A DNA stretch of 64,000 nucleotides from Paraburkholderia silvatlantica (GTDB lineage: Bacteria > Pseudomonadota > Gammaproteobacteria > Burkholderiales > Burkholderiaceae), in NCBI RefSeq assembly GCF_003096715.1, contig NZ_QEOL01000003.1:1-64000 (forward strand), read 5' to 3'. How positions within the stretch are numbered: the stretch's first letter is position 1; every line of letters starts with the position of its first letter. The notes under the pieces are model-generated. The model made no database searches and was not told where the DNA came from. It was given only the letters and a program-made list of their open reading frames with translations. The position numbers and the translations under genes were made by a program. Below, piece after piece: positions 27,601 through 36,035 of the stretch.

Positions 27601-27912
27601 CATTCCTCGCGGATCGATGCCGGGCAATTCGATCGCCATGGCCGCTACGACGACCAAGGTCGCGATGCCGCCGATGCGCGGCCATGGGCTTACGCGAGCC
27701 GCTGCCCGCACTTCCCGGTGCCGCTCGACTACGAGCCGGGCCATGTCCCGACGTATCGCGCCCAGGTGATCATGTGCGCGCATCACAGCGCGTTGTTTCG
27801 CTTCGAAGACGGGCGGTGCATCGAAGGCCCGTGCGCCGGCGCGAAGCTCGATGCCGTTGCCGTGTGGCTCGACGCGCAGTCCAACGTCGTGGCGCATTGC
27901 GGCGGCGCCTGA
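27601..27912 (+). pseudogene. Rieske [2Fe-2S] domain remnant lacking a start
   Basis: In one frame this stretch encodes both Rieske cluster motifs in the right order and spacing: 'SRCPHFPVPLDYEPG' (C-x-H), then 'VIMCAHHSALFRFEDGRC' (C-x2-H) and 'GPCAGAKLDAVAVWLD'. It ends at TGA 27910-27912. The frame stays open upstream into the FUSC gene but offers no ATG, GTG or TTG before the GTG at 27718, which lies between the two motifs. The N-terminal part of the usual ~100-120-aa small Rieske ferredoxin-like protein is therefore missing. It is most simply a 5'-truncated gene; a rare alternative start codon cannot be excluded. Confidence 0.6.
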
Positions 27913-28042
27913 GTATTCCACGCCGTGGCGCGCGCCGAATTAGAGCGCAACATCCGGATCGGAACGCACGGTGCGTTGGCGTATCGTGGGTCCGTATGCG
28001 AGATCGGCGAGTATGCCGGTTGCCAGGGGAGGGATACACGCG

Positions 28043-28768
28043 ATGAAAACCGGAGCCATGCGAGCAGAAAAGCCGGAATCCGGGACGTACGACTGGGTCG
28101 AGATCGAGCGATCGCTCGACGCGCGCGGCTATGCCGTCCTGCCCCGCGTGCTCAGGCCCGGGCAATGCGCGCAGCTCGCCGCCCTGTACGCGAGAGACAA
28201 CGGCTTTCGCTCGCGCATCGTCATGGCGCGCCATAATTTCGGGCGCGGGGAATACAAGTACTTCGCGTACCCGCTGCCGTCGCTGCTTCAGCGGTTGCGG
28301 CATGCGCTCTATCCGTACCTCGCGCCCGTCGCCAACCGCTGGAACGAGCAATTGGGGATCGACACACAGTATCCGGCCGATCTCGACGCGTTTCTCGATC
28401 AATGTCACCGCGCGGGGCAAACCCGGCCGACACCGCTCATCCTCGAATACGGCCCCGGCGACTATAACTGCCTGCACCAGGACCTCTACGGCGAGCATGT
28501 GTTTCCGCTGCAGGTGGCGATGCTGCTCTCACGGCCCGGCATCGATTTCGAGGGCGGCGAGTTCGTGATGACGCAGAGCGCGTCGAACGGTCAGCGTGCC
28601 GAAGTGATTCCGCTGGAGCAGGGCGACGCGGTGCTGTTCACCGTCAATCAGCGGCCGGCTGCGAACCGGCGCGGCGGCACGCGCAGGGTGGCCATGCGGC
28701 ACGGCGTGAGCGCGGTGCGCAGCGGCAAACGGCATACCGTCGGCCTGATTTTTCACGATTCACGTTAG
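28043..28768 (+). CDS. 2OG-Fe(II) oxygenase of the 'Oxygenase-NA' (DUF2086) type
   Basis: A 241-aa protein. The double-stranded beta-helix core shows the iron-binding HxD as 'NCLHQDLYGEHVFPLQV' (His145, Asp147), then 'FEGGEFVMTQ', and the distal His/Arg region 'RRVAMRHGVSAVRSGKRHTVG' (His220 or His231). The family is annotated as acting on alkylated nucleic acid in an AlkB-like way, using 2-oxoglutarate and O2. The neighbour ogt fits a DNA-alkylation role. I chose the ATG at 28043 because GGGAGGG lies 9 nt upstream. A related but degenerate paralogue lies on the other side of ogt. Confidence 0.8.
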   Translation: MKTGAMRAEKPESGTYDWVEIERSLDARGYAVLPRVLRPGQCAQLAALYARDNGFRSRIVMARHNFGRGEYKYFAYPLPSLLQRLRHALYPYLAPVANRWNEQLGIDTQYPADLDAFLDQCHRAGQTRPTPLILEYGPGDYNCLHQDLYGEHVFPLQVAMLLSRPGIDFEGGEFVMTQSASNGQRAEVIPLEQGDAVLFTVNQRPAANRRGGTRRVAMRHGVSAVRSGKRHTVGLIFHDSR

Positions 28769-28795
28769 GGCCTGTTCACGCTAATAACAGGCCCT
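28767..28795 (+). other. Perfect inverted repeat before ogt
   Basis: AGGGCCTGTT and AACAGGCCCT form a 10-bp stem with a 9-base loop. It starts at the oxygenase stop codon and lies 28 bp before the ogt ATG. There is no T-run. It could be a weak terminator, an mRNA-processing hairpin or a binding site. Confidence 0.5.
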
Positions 28796-28822
28796 GGCGC
28801 ACGCAACGTAAAGGAACGCATC

Positions 28823-29374
28823 ATGCAACGGTTTCTCAGCCATATCGAGTCGCCGCCCGGCGACCTCATGCTGGTGAGCGATGCGCAGCAGCGGCTGCAT
28901 GCGCTCGAATTCGCCGATCATCGCCCGCGTCTGCATCGTGGTTTGCGCGATCGTTACGGCAGTGCGGATTTGATCGAAACTGCCGCGCCCGCTTCGATTG
29001 CCGACGCCATGACGCGCTATTTCTCAGGCGAATTGACTGCACTCGATTCTCTGCCGGTCGTCATGGCGGGTTCGGACCTGGAAGAAAAGGTGTGGGCCGC
29101 GTTGCGCCGCATTCCGGCCGGCACCACGACCAGCTACGGCAAGCTCGCGAGAGCGTTGGGATTCGAAGACCCGCGCGCGGCGATCGACATCGGCGCGGCG
29201 AACGGCGCGAATCCCATCGCTATCGTCGTGCCGTGCCATCGCGTGATTGCCAGCAACGGCGAGTTGAAGGGCTACGCCTGGGGCCTGCATCGCAAGCGCT
29301 GGCTTCTCGAACACGAGAAGGCGATTGCGCTCACGCGCGAGGTTGCGCAGACTGCAACGCTCCCGGGATTTTGA
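28823..29374 (+). CDS. ogt: Methylated-DNA--[protein]-cysteine S-methyltransferase
   Basis: A 183-aa suicide enzyme that moves the methyl group from O6-methylguanine (or O4-methylthymine) in DNA to its own cysteine. The active site 'IVVPCHRVIASNGELKGY' places the acceptor at Cys138, preceded by the HTH region 'VWAALRRIPAGTTTSYGKLA' whose Arg/Tyr flip the base. Length and the lack of an Ada metal-binding domain fit Ogt rather than Ada. The ATG at 28823 has AAAGGAA about 7 nt upstream. It sits between two Oxygenase-NA paralogues, forming a small alkylation-repair locus. Confidence 0.95.
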   Translation: MQRFLSHIESPPGDLMLVSDAQQRLHALEFADHRPRLHRGLRDRYGSADLIETAAPASIADAMTRYFSGELTALDSLPVVMAGSDLEEKVWAALRRIPAGTTTSYGKLARALGFEDPRAAIDIGAANGANPIAIVVPCHRVIASNGELKGYAWGLHRKRWLLEHEKAIALTREVAQTATLPGF

Positions 29375-29393
29375 AACCAGCACGTCCTCGTCC

Positions 29394-30140
29394 ATGACTT
29401 TATCTGCCGATACATTCGAGAAGCTCGATTGGAGCGCAATCGCCGCGCAACTGGCTGGCGAAGGCTATGCGGTACTGCCTCGGCTAGCCGGCGCGGACGA
29501 GGCCCGCAGGCTCGCGCGCGAAGCCGGCACATCGACAGCATTGCGCCGCGTTTCGCTTGACTCGCTCGATCTCGGCCGAGGCGATCTGCTGTATTTCGGC
29601 GCTGCGCTACCGCAGCCCTGGGCGCGATGGCGTGCGGACCTCTATCGTCATCTGGCACCCATCGCCAATCGATGGAACGAGATGCTTGGCATACCTTATC
29701 GATTCCCGGCGGCGCTGGGCGCGTTTCTGGAGCGCAGCCGGCGAGCGGGGCAAACGCAGGCGCAGTCGCATTTGAATCAACTGGGCGCCGACGACTATCT
29801 GGCGCTGCATCAGCGCAGCGAAGGCGAGCATGTGTTTCCGCTGCAAGTGGTCGCCTTGCTCACGGCGCCGGGGAAAGACTTCACCGGCGGCGAACTGGTG
29901 CTGACGGAGCAGCGTCCGCGCATGCAGTCGCGCCCGACGGTCGTTCCGCTCGGCCTTGGTGACGCTGCGATCATCGCCACGGCCCAGCGGCCATTCAAGG
30001 GCAGCAGCGGTTATTACCGTGTGAACCTCCGGCATGCCGTCAGCCGCGTGCGCAGCGGCGAGCGCATTGGCGTCGAGTTGTCGTTCCACGACGCGCCGCA
30101 AGCGGCAAACGATCAACGCGCCTTCGATCTGGATACTTGA
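29394..30140 (+). CDS. Degenerate Oxygenase-NA paralogue missing the HxD aspartate
   Basis: A 248-aa paralogue of the oxygenase upstream of ogt. They share 'GYAVLPR', 'HLAPIANRWNE' versus 'YLAPVANRWNE', 'RAGQT', 'GEHVFPLQV' and the distal 'LRHAVSRVRSGER'. In the HxD position this copy reads 'ALHQRSEGEH', so the iron-binding Asp is Arg141. Other core residues are kept and the reading frame is intact, so it is not simply decayed. It may be inactive as an Fe(II) enzyme and act as a DNA-binding or regulatory relative, or bind metal differently. It starts 20 bp after ogt, so they are probably co-transcribed. Confidence 0.75.
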   Translation: MTLSADTFEKLDWSAIAAQLAGEGYAVLPRLAGADEARRLAREAGTSTALRRVSLDSLDLGRGDLLYFGAALPQPWARWRADLYRHLAPIANRWNEMLGIPYRFPAALGAFLERSRRAGQTQAQSHLNQLGADDYLALHQRSEGEHVFPLQVVALLTAPGKDFTGGELVLTEQRPRMQSRPTVVPLGLGDAAIIATAQRPFKGSSGYYRVNLRHAVSRVRSGERIGVELSFHDAPQAANDQRAFDLDT

Positions 30141-30314
30141 GTCATCGCGCACTGTCGCGCTGAGGCATACGCAGGCATCCGGATCCATCGCATGCAGATG
30201 CAACTAACTGCCTAGCCCGCCAAACCCCGCCTTTCGCCGCGCTAGCGCGCGGCGGCATCGATCCGTCTTCAACCGTCGCGCCCGGCCCAGGGACTTCCCT
30301 TATAAAGACTTTGT

Positions 30315-30338
30315 CGAGTATTTATCGATAAATTCTCG
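30315..30338 (+). promoter_or_regulatory. 24-bp near-perfect inverted repeat, candidate operator
   Basis: Half-sites CGAGTATTTATC and GATAAATTCTCG match at 11 of 12 positions around a perfect TTTATCGATAAA core. It lies 86 bp upstream of the DUF969 start in an otherwise empty region, where a repressor or activator site of the operon would be expected. Confidence 0.6.
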
Positions 30339-30423
30339 TGATAGATTCCTGGGCTGAACTGGGCGCAACGGGGAAGCGCGCCGGCTCCACGAGACCGGCG
30401 GAAATCGATAAGGCGGAGGAGAG

Positions 30424-31134
30424 ATGCTGGTTTTGATAGGGGTGCCGATCGTGGTGATCGGCTTTGCATTGCGCCTGAACGCGCTGCTCGTCGTGACCGC
30501 GGCGGGCGTGGCGACGGGGCTTGCGGGCGGGCTGCACACGGTCGAGATCGTCAGTGCCTTCGGCAAGGCGTTCGCCGACAACCGCTATATGGGCCTCATC
30601 TGGCTCACGCTGCCCGTGATCGCGCTGCTCGAGCGCAACGGCCTGCGCGAGCAGGCCAAGCACCTCATTTCGCGCGTGCACGCCGCCACCACCGGCCGCG
30701 TGCTGATGCTCTATTTCGCGATCCGCCAGATCACGGCCGCGCTCGGCCTCACCTCGCTGGGGGGCCACGCGCAGATGGTCCGTCCGCTGATCGCGCCCAT
30801 GGCCGAAGCCGCCGCCACGAAACGCTACGGCGAGGTGCCCGACGCCGTGCGCCAGCAGATCCGCGCCAACGCCTCGGCCGTGGACAACATCGCCGTGTTC
30901 TTCGGCGAGGACATCTTCATCGCGATCCAGTCGATCCTGCTCATCAAGGGCTTCCTCGAGCAGAACGGCATCGTCGTTCAGCCGCTGCAGGTTTCGGTCT
31001 GGGCGATTCCCACCGCGGTCGCGGCGCTCCTCATCCACTGCGTGCGCCTGAAGCTGCTCGATCACGATCTTTCGCGCCGCGTGGGCGCGGCCAACGCGCA
31101 GGGCGCCGCGAGCCGTCAGGGAGCCGCATCGTGA
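30424..31134 (+). CDS. DUF969-family membrane transporter subunit
   Basis: A 236-aa polytopic membrane protein of the DUF969 family. Its first helices are 'VLIGVPIVVIGFALRLN' and 'LLVVTAAGVATGLAGG'. Conserved-looking stretches are 'NRYMGLIWLTLPVIALLERNG' and 'ASAVDNIAVFFGEDIF'. DUF969 and DUF979 proteins occur as a pair and are annotated in the family literature as a 5-oxoproline (pyroglutamate) transporter, which I cannot test here. The start has GGAGGAGAG directly upstream. It overlaps the DUF979 gene by 4 bp (GTGA). Confidence 0.82.
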   Translation: MLVLIGVPIVVIGFALRLNALLVVTAAGVATGLAGGLHTVEIVSAFGKAFADNRYMGLIWLTLPVIALLERNGLREQAKHLISRVHAATTGRVLMLYFAIRQITAALGLTSLGGHAQMVRPLIAPMAEAAATKRYGEVPDAVRQQIRANASAVDNIAVFFGEDIFIAIQSILLIKGFLEQNGIVVQPLQVSVWAIPTAVAALLIHCVRLKLLDHDLSRRVGAANAQGAASRQGAAS

Positions 31135-32081
31135 TCAAGCTCGAATCGCTCTATGTCGTCGCGGGCCTGATGTTCGCGTCGTTCGCGATCTTCAACCTGC
31201 TCGACCGCGCGAACCCGCGCCGTGTCGTCAACTTCGTGTTCTGGGGCGTCTATGCCGCGACGTTCCTGTTCGGCGGCGTGCTGCCGCATTTCGTGATGGG
31301 GTGCCTCGCCATCGCACTCGCCTTGATCGCGGGCTCGGGCAAGCTGGGCCGCAGCCCCGCGGGCAACGACAACCCCAAGGCCGAGGCGCGCCGCGAACAA
31401 GGGGCGCGGCGCTTCGGCAGCCGGCTCTTCGTTCCGGCGCTGCTCATCCCCGTGGTGACGCTCGTCGGCACGCTCACGCTCAAGTACGCGCCCTTCGTCG
31501 AAGCGAAGAACGTCACGCTCATCTCGCTCGTGACCGCCACGCTCGTGGCGTTCGGCGCGGCGCTCGTCATGTTGCGCGATTCGCCCGTGCAGGCGCTCAA
31601 GGGCGCGCGGCACACCATGGACGCCGTCGGCTGGGCCGCCATCCTGCCGCAAATGCTCGCGGCGCTCGGCGCGCTGTTCGCCGCGGCGGGCGTAGGCCAC
31701 GTGGTGTCCGAGCTCGTCACGAACTGGATTCCCCAAAATTCGGCGTTCGCGGTCGTGGCCGCCTACACTTTCGGGATGGCCCTCTTCACGATGATCATGG
31801 GAAACGCGTTCGCCGCCTTTCCGGTGATGACCGCCGGCATCGGCTTGCCGTTGATCGTGCAACAGTTTCACGGCAACCCGGCTATTCTTGGCGCGATCGG
31901 CATGCTCTCGGGCTTCTGCGGCACGCTCATGACGCCGATGGCCGCGAACTTCAACATCGTCCCGGCGGCGCTGCTCGAATTGAGCGACAAGAACGGCGTG
32001 ATCAAGGCGCAATGGCCGACCGCCGTGCTGCTGCTCGTCGTCAACACGCTGCTGATGTACGCCTTCGTTTTCCGGTTCTGA
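31131..32081 (+). CDS. DUF979-family membrane transporter subunit
   Basis: A 316-aa protein with about nine hydrophobic segments, starting with a GTG that overlaps the DUF969 stop. Recognisable DUF979 stretches are 'FWGVYAATFLFGGVLPHFVMG', 'MIMGNAFAAFPVMTAGIG' and 'SGFCGTLMTPMAANFNIVPAA'. The last of these resembles carrier re-entrant motifs. It forms a two-component permease with the DUF969 protein. The linker at about 75-100 is charged and probably cytoplasmic. 5-Oxoproline is the family-level substrate prediction; no pyroglutamyl peptidase or 5-oxoprolinase gene is present nearby. Confidence 0.82.
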   Translation: MIKLESLYVVAGLMFASFAIFNLLDRANPRRVVNFVFWGVYAATFLFGGVLPHFVMGCLAIALALIAGSGKLGRSPAGNDNPKAEARREQGARRFGSRLFVPALLIPVVTLVGTLTLKYAPFVEAKNVTLISLVTATLVAFGAALVMLRDSPVQALKGARHTMDAVGWAAILPQMLAALGALFAAAGVGHVVSELVTNWIPQNSAFAVVAAYTFGMALFTMIMGNAFAAFPVMTAGIGLPLIVQQFHGNPAILGAIGMLSGFCGTLMTPMAANFNIVPAALLELSDKNGVIKAQWPTAVLLLVVNTLLMYAFVFRF

Positions 32082-32091
32082 TGAGTTCACG

Positions 32092-33114
32092 ATGACCCCA
32101 CACCTCACCGCCGCCCATGCCTCGAAATTCGCCTCGCTCGCGCTTGCCCACCTCACGCGCGAGTACCCGAACAAGCTGACGCACTCGCTCGACGGCCCGC
32201 AGGACGTGCAGGCCCCGCGCGCGCTGCACCCGGTCTTTTACGGCAGCTACGACTGGCATTCGTGCGTGCACGGCTACTGGCTCGTGCTGCATCTGCTGGA
32301 GCGCTTTCCCGGCTTGCCCGAGGGGCCGCAGATCGTCGCCGTGGTCGACGAGCACTTCACGCCGGAGAAGATGGCGGGCGAAATGGCCTACCTCACGCTC
32401 GCGCACAACCGCGGCTTCGAGCGCCCTTATGGCTGGGCATGGCTGCTCGCGCTCGCGGCGCAGGTCGAGGCGCTGGCCAGGTCGATGAAGCTGCCGCAGG
32501 CCGCGCGCTGGCAGGCGGCGCTGGCGCCGCTGACCGGCTGGTTCGTCGAGCGCTTCGAGGAATTCCTGCCGAAGGCGACCTATCCGTTGCGTGTGGGCAC
32601 TCACTTCAATACGGCGTTCGCGCTCACGCTCGCGTACGACTTCGCGAAAGCCACGTCGCATCCGGCGCTGGCGACGCTGATCGAAGACACCGCCACGCGC
32701 TGGCACGCGAACGACGCGGGCTGCCAGGCGTGGGAGCCGGGCGGCGACGAATTCCTGTCTCCCGCGCTGAGCGTGGCCCTGCTGATGAGCCGCGTACTGC
32801 GCGCGCACGATTTCGAGCCCTGGTTCACGCGCTTCTTGCCCAACCTTGCGGTGCAAGAGCCGGTCACGCTGTTTACGCCGGCCACCGTGACCGACCGCAG
32901 CGACGGCAAGATCGCCCACCTCGACGGACTCAACCTGAGCCGCGCGTGGTGTCAGCGCTCACTTGCACGCGCACTGCCCGAGGGCGACGCACGCGTGGCC
33001 ATCCTCAACGAGGCCGCGCAATTGCATCTGGCCAGCGCGCTCGACCACGTGGCCGGGGACTACATGGGCGAGCACTGGCTCGCCACCTTCGCGACGCTCG
33101 CGCTCGAAGCTTGA
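32092..33114 (+). CDS. DUF2891 family protein
   Basis: A 340-aa soluble protein with no signal peptide, matching DUF2891: 'LHPVFYGSYDWHSCVHGYWLV' near the N-terminus, 'RPYGWAWLLALA' and 'EPGGDEFLSPALSVALLM' in the middle, and 'LDGLNLSRAWCQRSLA' near the end. The many helix pairs and the conserved Trp, His and Asp recall (alpha/alpha)n-barrel enzymes, so a glycan- or amide-active enzyme is possible (inference). It starts 10 bp after the DUF979 stop and is the third gene of the operon. Its function is unknown. Confidence 0.82.
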   Translation: MTPHLTAAHASKFASLALAHLTREYPNKLTHSLDGPQDVQAPRALHPVFYGSYDWHSCVHGYWLVLHLLERFPGLPEGPQIVAVVDEHFTPEKMAGEMAYLTLAHNRGFERPYGWAWLLALAAQVEALARSMKLPQAARWQAALAPLTGWFVERFEEFLPKATYPLRVGTHFNTAFALTLAYDFAKATSHPALATLIEDTATRWHANDAGCQAWEPGGDEFLSPALSVALLMSRVLRAHDFEPWFTRFLPNLAVQEPVTLFTPATVTDRSDGKIAHLDGLNLSRAWCQRSLARALPEGDARVAILNEAAQLHLASALDHVAGDYMGEHWLATFATLALEA

Positions 33115-33265
33115 GGCGCGCCATGTGCGCGTGCCCCACGCCCCTTTCCAGACTGAAGATTTACGCGCACGCGGTCGATATAACGGGCTGAAGCCCCGCG
33201 CCGCGGCCGGAATCTGCTGTGCATCGGTCCGCTCGGGACATCGAACCCACTCTGGTCTGGAAGGT

Positions 33266-33706
33266 ATGCAAGTAGAGAAATTCATGACGAGCCGTGTTGT
33301 CACCGTCGGTTTCGACGACACGCTCGCGACCGTGCGCGAGATCTTCGCGCAAGCGAGCTTTCACCATCTGCTCGTGGTCGACGAGGGCAGGCTGCAAGGC
33401 GTCGTCTCCGATCGCGACCTGCTGCGCGCGATCAGCCCGTTCATCGACAGCGTGGTCGAATCCGCGCGCGACCTCGGCACGCTCAACAAGCGCGTGCACC
33501 AGATCATGAGCCGCAAGCCGCTCACGCTGAGGCCCGAGTCGAGCCTCTCCGACGCCGTGGCCCTCTTTCTCTCCAGCAAGATTTCGTGCATCCCCATTGT
33601 GGATGCCGAATTTCGTCCCGTTGGCATTGTGAGCTGGCGCGACGTGCTGCGCTATCTCGTGCCGATGGACGAGGGCGGGGCGGGCGCACAGGAAGCCGGC
33701 GCGTGA
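33266..33706 (+). CDS. Tandem CBS-domain protein
   Basis: A 146-aa protein made almost entirely of two CBS repeats: 'FMTSRVVTVGFDDTLATVREIF' through 'VVDEGRLQGVVSDRDLLRA', and 'IMSRKPLTLRPESSLSDAVALF' through 'IVDAEFRPVGIVSWRDVLRYL'. Such pairs bind adenine nucleotides (AMP, ATP, SAM) and act as stand-alone energy sensors. I used the ATG at 33266; the ATG six codons later is an alternative because the Shine-Dalgarno match is weak. It stands alone between the DUF2891 gene and the chemoreceptor gene, with no visible partner. Confidence 0.88.
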   Translation: MQVEKFMTSRVVTVGFDDTLATVREIFAQASFHHLLVVDEGRLQGVVSDRDLLRAISPFIDSVVESARDLGTLNKRVHQIMSRKPLTLRPESSLSDAVALFLSSKISCIPIVDAEFRPVGIVSWRDVLRYLVPMDEGGAGAQEAGA

Positions 33707-33948
33707 TGCGGATCGACTCGCCGCCCATCCCACATATTGGTCTGTATTGCGAAGTGCTGCTGACGATCGTACTTCTTTGCTGTGAACCATAAAGTTCGCA
33801 AGCTCTCTTGCCGTTGTTATGTACAGGGCGCTTAATCAGCCATGAACGCATGAGCTGCACTGGGTAAGCGCACCGGCACATTCGATGAAAAACGACTGGG
33901 ACACGCGCGGCCTCCAGAGCCGCGCGCCCCACGCAAGAGAGACCACGA

Positions 33949-35514
33949 ATGCTTCACAAGCTGTCGATACGCGCGAGCCTGACCCTGATGATCGCCTTCT
34001 TCGGCATCGTCCTGATCGTCGGCGCCGCCACAGGACTCCTGTCGATGCGGGCGGGCAACGAGTCGCTGCGCACCATGTACACCGTCGATACGCCGGCCGT
34101 CGCCGACCTCGAAGGCAGCGCCGGCCAGTTGCTGCGTCTGCGCCTCGCGCTCGCCACCAATGCTTCGCTGTCCGATCTCGGCGACCACGATGCAGCGGAC
34201 GCGGTGCTCAAGCGCTTCGACCAGTACCTGAAGAACTCGAACGAGCGTCTGGACCACTATCTGTCGATTGCGAGCGGCGAGGGCGAGGCGCAGGACCTCA
34301 TCGCCGACATGCAGACCAGGCGTAACGCTTTCCTGCACGATGGCGTCGATCCGGCGCTGGCGGCGCTCAAGGCCGGCGACAAGACCGCGTTCCAGGAACT
34401 GCAGGGCCACAAGCTGCCGGCGCTCTACAGCAACTACGAAAAGGCGATGCTCGTGCTCGAGAAGCGCCAGATCGACCTCGGCGCGCAGCGCTACCAGGAA
34501 GCCCAGGACCGTTTCAATGCGGTAAGCATCGCCGTGGCTGTGGGCATGGTGCTCTCGCTGCTGTTCGCGTGGATTGGCCGCTCGGCGCTCATGCGTGCGA
34601 TCGTGCATCCCGTAGACGCGGCGATCGCGCAGTTCCAGCGCATCGCCGCCGGCGACCTGAGCGGTACGGTTAATGCGACGAGCAACAACGAAATGGGCCG
34701 CTTGCAGGCCGCGCTGCGGCAAATGCAGGATGCACTCATCAAGACGGTCAGCAGCGTGCGCGAGGGCGCGCTGTCGATCGACAAGGGCGTGAGCGAGATT
34801 GCCGCGGGCAATACGGACCTTTCGCAGCGCACCGAGGAGCAGGCTGCCTCGCTCGAGGAAACGGCGGCGAGCATCGAAGAGCTGACCTCCACCGTCAAGC
34901 AGACCGCCGAAAACGCACGCCAGGCCAGCACGCTCGCGGAGGGCGCTTCCGGTCTCGCCGCGCAGGGCGGCGCGCTCTCGCGCGAAGTGGTCGGCACGAT
35001 GCAGGACATCGTGGGCGACTCGCGGCGCGTGGGCGAGATCGTCGGCGTGATCGAGGCGATCGCGTTCCAGACCAACATTCTCGCGCTCAACGCGGCCGTG
35101 GAAGCGGCGCGTGCGGGCGAGGAAGGGCGCGGCTTCGCGGTGGTGGCGAGCGAAGTGCGCTCGCTGGCACAGCGCAGCGCCGCGGCGGCCAAGGAGATCA
35201 AGGAGCTGATCGAATCGTCGACCTCGCGCGTGGAAACGGGCGCGGGCCTCGTCGAGCGCTCGGGCTCGACGATGAGCGAAATCGTCGAAGCGATCGCGCG
35301 CGTGAGTGCGATCATGAACGAGATCGCATCGGCGGCGGCGGAACAGAGCACGGGCATCGATCAGGTGAACGTCGCCGTGGGACAGATGGACCTCGTGACC
35401 CAGCAGAACGCGGCGCTCGTCGAGCAGGCAACGGCCGCGGCATCGTCGCTCGAAAACGAGGCGCACCGGCTGAACGCCGCGGTTTCGGTGTTCCGCACCG
35501 GCCGCGCGGAGTAA
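33949..35514 (+). CDS. Methyl-accepting chemotaxis protein (Tar-like)
   Basis: A 521-aa inner-membrane chemoreceptor. TM1 is at about 9-30. A periplasmic four-helix-bundle sensor of the Tar/Tsr type follows to about residue 185, then TM2 (about 190-212), a HAMP domain ('[22 protein letters not shown]'), and the signalling hairpin whose tip is '[21 protein letters not shown]'. Flanking Glu/Gln pairs ('[16 protein letters not shown]') are typical methylation helices. No C-terminal NWETF-like CheR tether is seen. The ligand is unknown. It is monocistronic, and there are no che genes in the window. Confidence 0.92.
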   Translation: MLHKLSIRASLTLMIAFFGIVLIVGAATGLLSMRAGNESLRTMYTVDTPAVADLEGSAGQLLRLRLALATNASLSDLGDHDAADAVLKRFDQYLKNSNERLDHYLSIASGEGEAQDLIADMQTRRNAFLHDGVDPALAALKAGDKTAFQELQGHKLPALYSNYEKAMLVLEKRQIDLGAQRYQEAQDRFNAVSIAVAVGMVLSLLFAWIGRSALMRAIVHPVDAAIAQFQRIAAGDLSGTVNATSNNEMGRLQAALRQMQDALIKTVSSVREGALSIDKGVSEIAAGNTDLSQRTEEQAASLEETAASIEELTSTVKQTAENARQASTLAEGASGLAAQGGALSREVVGTMQDIVGDSRRVGEIVGVIEAIAFQTNILALNAAVEAARAGEEGRGFAVVASEVRSLAQRSAAAAKEIKELIESSTSRVETGAGLVERSGSTMSEIVEAIARVSAIMNEIASAAAEQSTGIDQVNVAVGQMDLVTQQNAALVEQATAAASSLENEAHRLNAAVSVFRTGRAE

Positions 35515-35581
35515 CGCTGACGCCGCATGGTGCGATGCGCCGGTTATAGTCGTGCATTCACGACTGCGGACTTCCAGCACC

Positions 35582-35980
35582 ATGCAGCTTCTCGATCACG
35601 TTTCGATCGGCGTTCCCGATCTCGACGCCGCGCGCCCCTTCTACGATGCGATCATGAATGCGTTGGGCGCGCTCAAGGTCTACGACCGCCCCAATGCGCT
35701 CGGCTACGGCGAGCGTTGCGACGCAGCCGAAACGCAGTCGTCGTATCTTTCCGTCTACCTGGATGCCGGCGCCATCGAGCCGAACAAGCGGCACTGGTGC
35801 TTCAAGGCCGCTACACGCTCGCAGGTCGATGCGTTCCATGCCGCCGGTCTCGCGTCCGGCGGCCGCACCGATGGCGATCCGGGCTTGCGGCCGCATTATC
35901 ACGCCCACTACTACGCCGCCTTTCTCATCGATCCGGCTGGCAATCGGGTCGAGGCCGTGTGCCATACTGCATCGGTCTGA
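35582..35980 (+). CDS. VOC (glyoxalase/dioxygenase superfamily) protein
   Basis: A 132-aa protein with paired beta-alpha-beta-beta-beta units: 'LDHVSIGVPDLDAARPFYDAIM' opens the first and 'HAAGLASGGRTDGDPGLRP' the second, ending 'AFLIDPAGNRVEAVCH'. The His near the start and a Glu near the end match VOC metal-ligand positions. Members include glyoxalase I-like, dioxygenase and resistance proteins. The length suits a single-domain, uncharacterised VOC enzyme. The ATG at 35582 was chosen over an earlier start because homology begins at 'MQLLDHV'. It converges on the Na/Pi transporter gene. Confidence 0.85.
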   Translation: MQLLDHVSIGVPDLDAARPFYDAIMNALGALKVYDRPNALGYGERCDAAETQSSYLSVYLDAGAIEPNKRHWCFKAATRSQVDAFHAAGLASGGRTDGDPGLRPHYHAHYYAAFLIDPAGNRVEAVCHTASV

Positions 35981-36035
35981 AGTTGCGCATTGCTCGACGC
36001 GGCGCCTGAAGGCGTCGAGTCAGGCGGCCGGTTCT

